Positions 63,953 through 64,000 of a DNA stretch of 64,000 bases are shown here, piece by piece. The DNA comes from Fredinandcohnia onubensis (lineage in GTDB: Bacteria > Bacillota > Bacilli > Bacillales > Bacillaceae_L): contig NZ_JAPSKV010000001.1 in assembly GCF_031181385.1 (NCBI RefSeq), positions 310,001 through 374,000 on the forward strand, written 5' to 3'. A program made the position numbers and the translations under genes. Every line of letters begins with the position of its first letter. Position 1 is the first letter of the stretch. Below the pieces are notes generated by a model. It did not search any database, had not been told where the DNA came from, and worked only from the letters and a program-made list of their open reading frames with translations.

Positions 63953-64000
63953 TTATATTGAAAGTACTTTTTCTACTTCAGCTTTTGTCGGCATCCCGTC
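63953..64000 (-). CDS. C-terminal end of a gene running off the window, possibly a PfkB sugar kinase
   Basis: The last 15 codons before a TAA at 63953-63955 read DGMPTKAEVEKVLSI. Endings of the form MPT-x-EEVE are usual in ribokinase-type PfkB kinases, which would use the ribose released by the nucleoside hydrolase, so this is a reasonable guess. Too little is present for certainty. It is 24 bases upstream of nupC and so probably the previous gene of that operon. Confidence 0.45.
   Translation of the reverse strand, partial: DGMPTKAEVEKVLSI

Noticed and set aside
1-64000. CRISPR arrays, tRNA and rRNA genes
   Set aside because: No regularly spaced repeats with unique spacers, and no tRNA-like or rRNA-like sequence, were seen. 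The repeats present are scattered singly between genes.

Overview
The window is low-GC Firmicute chromosome, most likely from a spore-forming Bacillaceae species of undetermined genus. The evidence is a ComK-type competence factor, a KinB-like 5TM sporulation kinase, a DnaD-type replication protein, strong AGGAGG ribosome sites with frequent TTG/GTG starts, a VanY-type carboxypeptidase, an IS4/IS231-type element and a class I cyclic-di-GMP riboswitch. No rRNA, tRNA or CRISPR array was seen. Region by region: (1) 0.6-10.5 kb is one plus-strand surface-sugar operon: flippase, LegB, LegC, a CBS-nucleotidyltransferase (PtmE-like), an ATP-grasp/HAD fusion, LegI, LegG, LegF and GalE. It should build CMP-activated legionaminic acid or a derivative, but the usual N-acetyltransferase is missing and the ATP-grasp/HAD protein sits in that slot. 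(2) 10.5-17.9 kb is accessory: a DUF6076-like gene cut by one in-frame stop, three small minus-strand genes including an EVE/PUA-like protein, an unrecognised two-gene plus-strand unit, a DnaD-domain protein, ComK and an XRE regulator. (3) 18.4-24.6 kb holds formamidase, a frameshifted SRPBCC gene, an intact IS element inside a chromosomal GGGACAGGTCC repeat, an M14 peptidase and VanY. (4) 24.8-31.5 kb is a signalling region: KinB-like kinase, c-di-GMP riboswitch, EAL protein, frameshifted PilZ gene, DUF5317 protein, a 29-residue membrane peptide and a GGDEF/HD-GYP protein. (5) 33.4-40.9 kb is an IclR-controlled operon for 2-keto-3-deoxy sugar acids with a KdgT importer and enzymes for two non-phosphorylative routes (SDR plus FAH hydrolase; FAH-type dehydratase plus semialdehyde dehydrogenase). 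(6) 41-45.5 kb has an AEC transporter, an Ig-like lipoprotein and a lipoprotein joining a quinoprotein beta-propeller to a CuA domain. (7) 45.6-59.6 kb is a pentose/polyol region: a histidine kinase with a degenerate ABC-ATPase domain and an ANTAR response regulator face a leader with hairpins and a terminator upstream of an RbsB/RbsA/RbsC-type ABC importer, a zinc polyol dehydrogenase, AraD and an AraB-like kinase. Downstream are a decayed IS110 element, an amidase fragment, a second AraD tail and a wrecked araA with an internal inversion. (8) 59.8-64 kb has a VOC protein, a polytopic permease and a nucleoside hydrolase/NupC operon running off the end. Two themes cut across the window. Intergenic repeat families (GGGACAGGTCCC-type; a GTGACGCC...TTTGTCGAA unit with a terminator; a unit with the AAACAAACGTTTGTTT palindrome) are dense from 15 to 60 kb and absent from the legionaminic operon and the last 3.8 kb. 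There are also many broken genes: in-frame stops, one-base frameshifts, truncated aspA, AEC, araD and amidase pieces, and an inverted araA segment. The best candidates for undescribed biology are the ABC-like/GAF/HisKA_2 kinase plus ANTAR regulator with its leader, the ATP-grasp/HAD enzyme in the legionaminic cluster, the quinoprotein-CuA lipoprotein, the dual-route keto-deoxy acid operon and the 13.7-15.3 kb gene pair.
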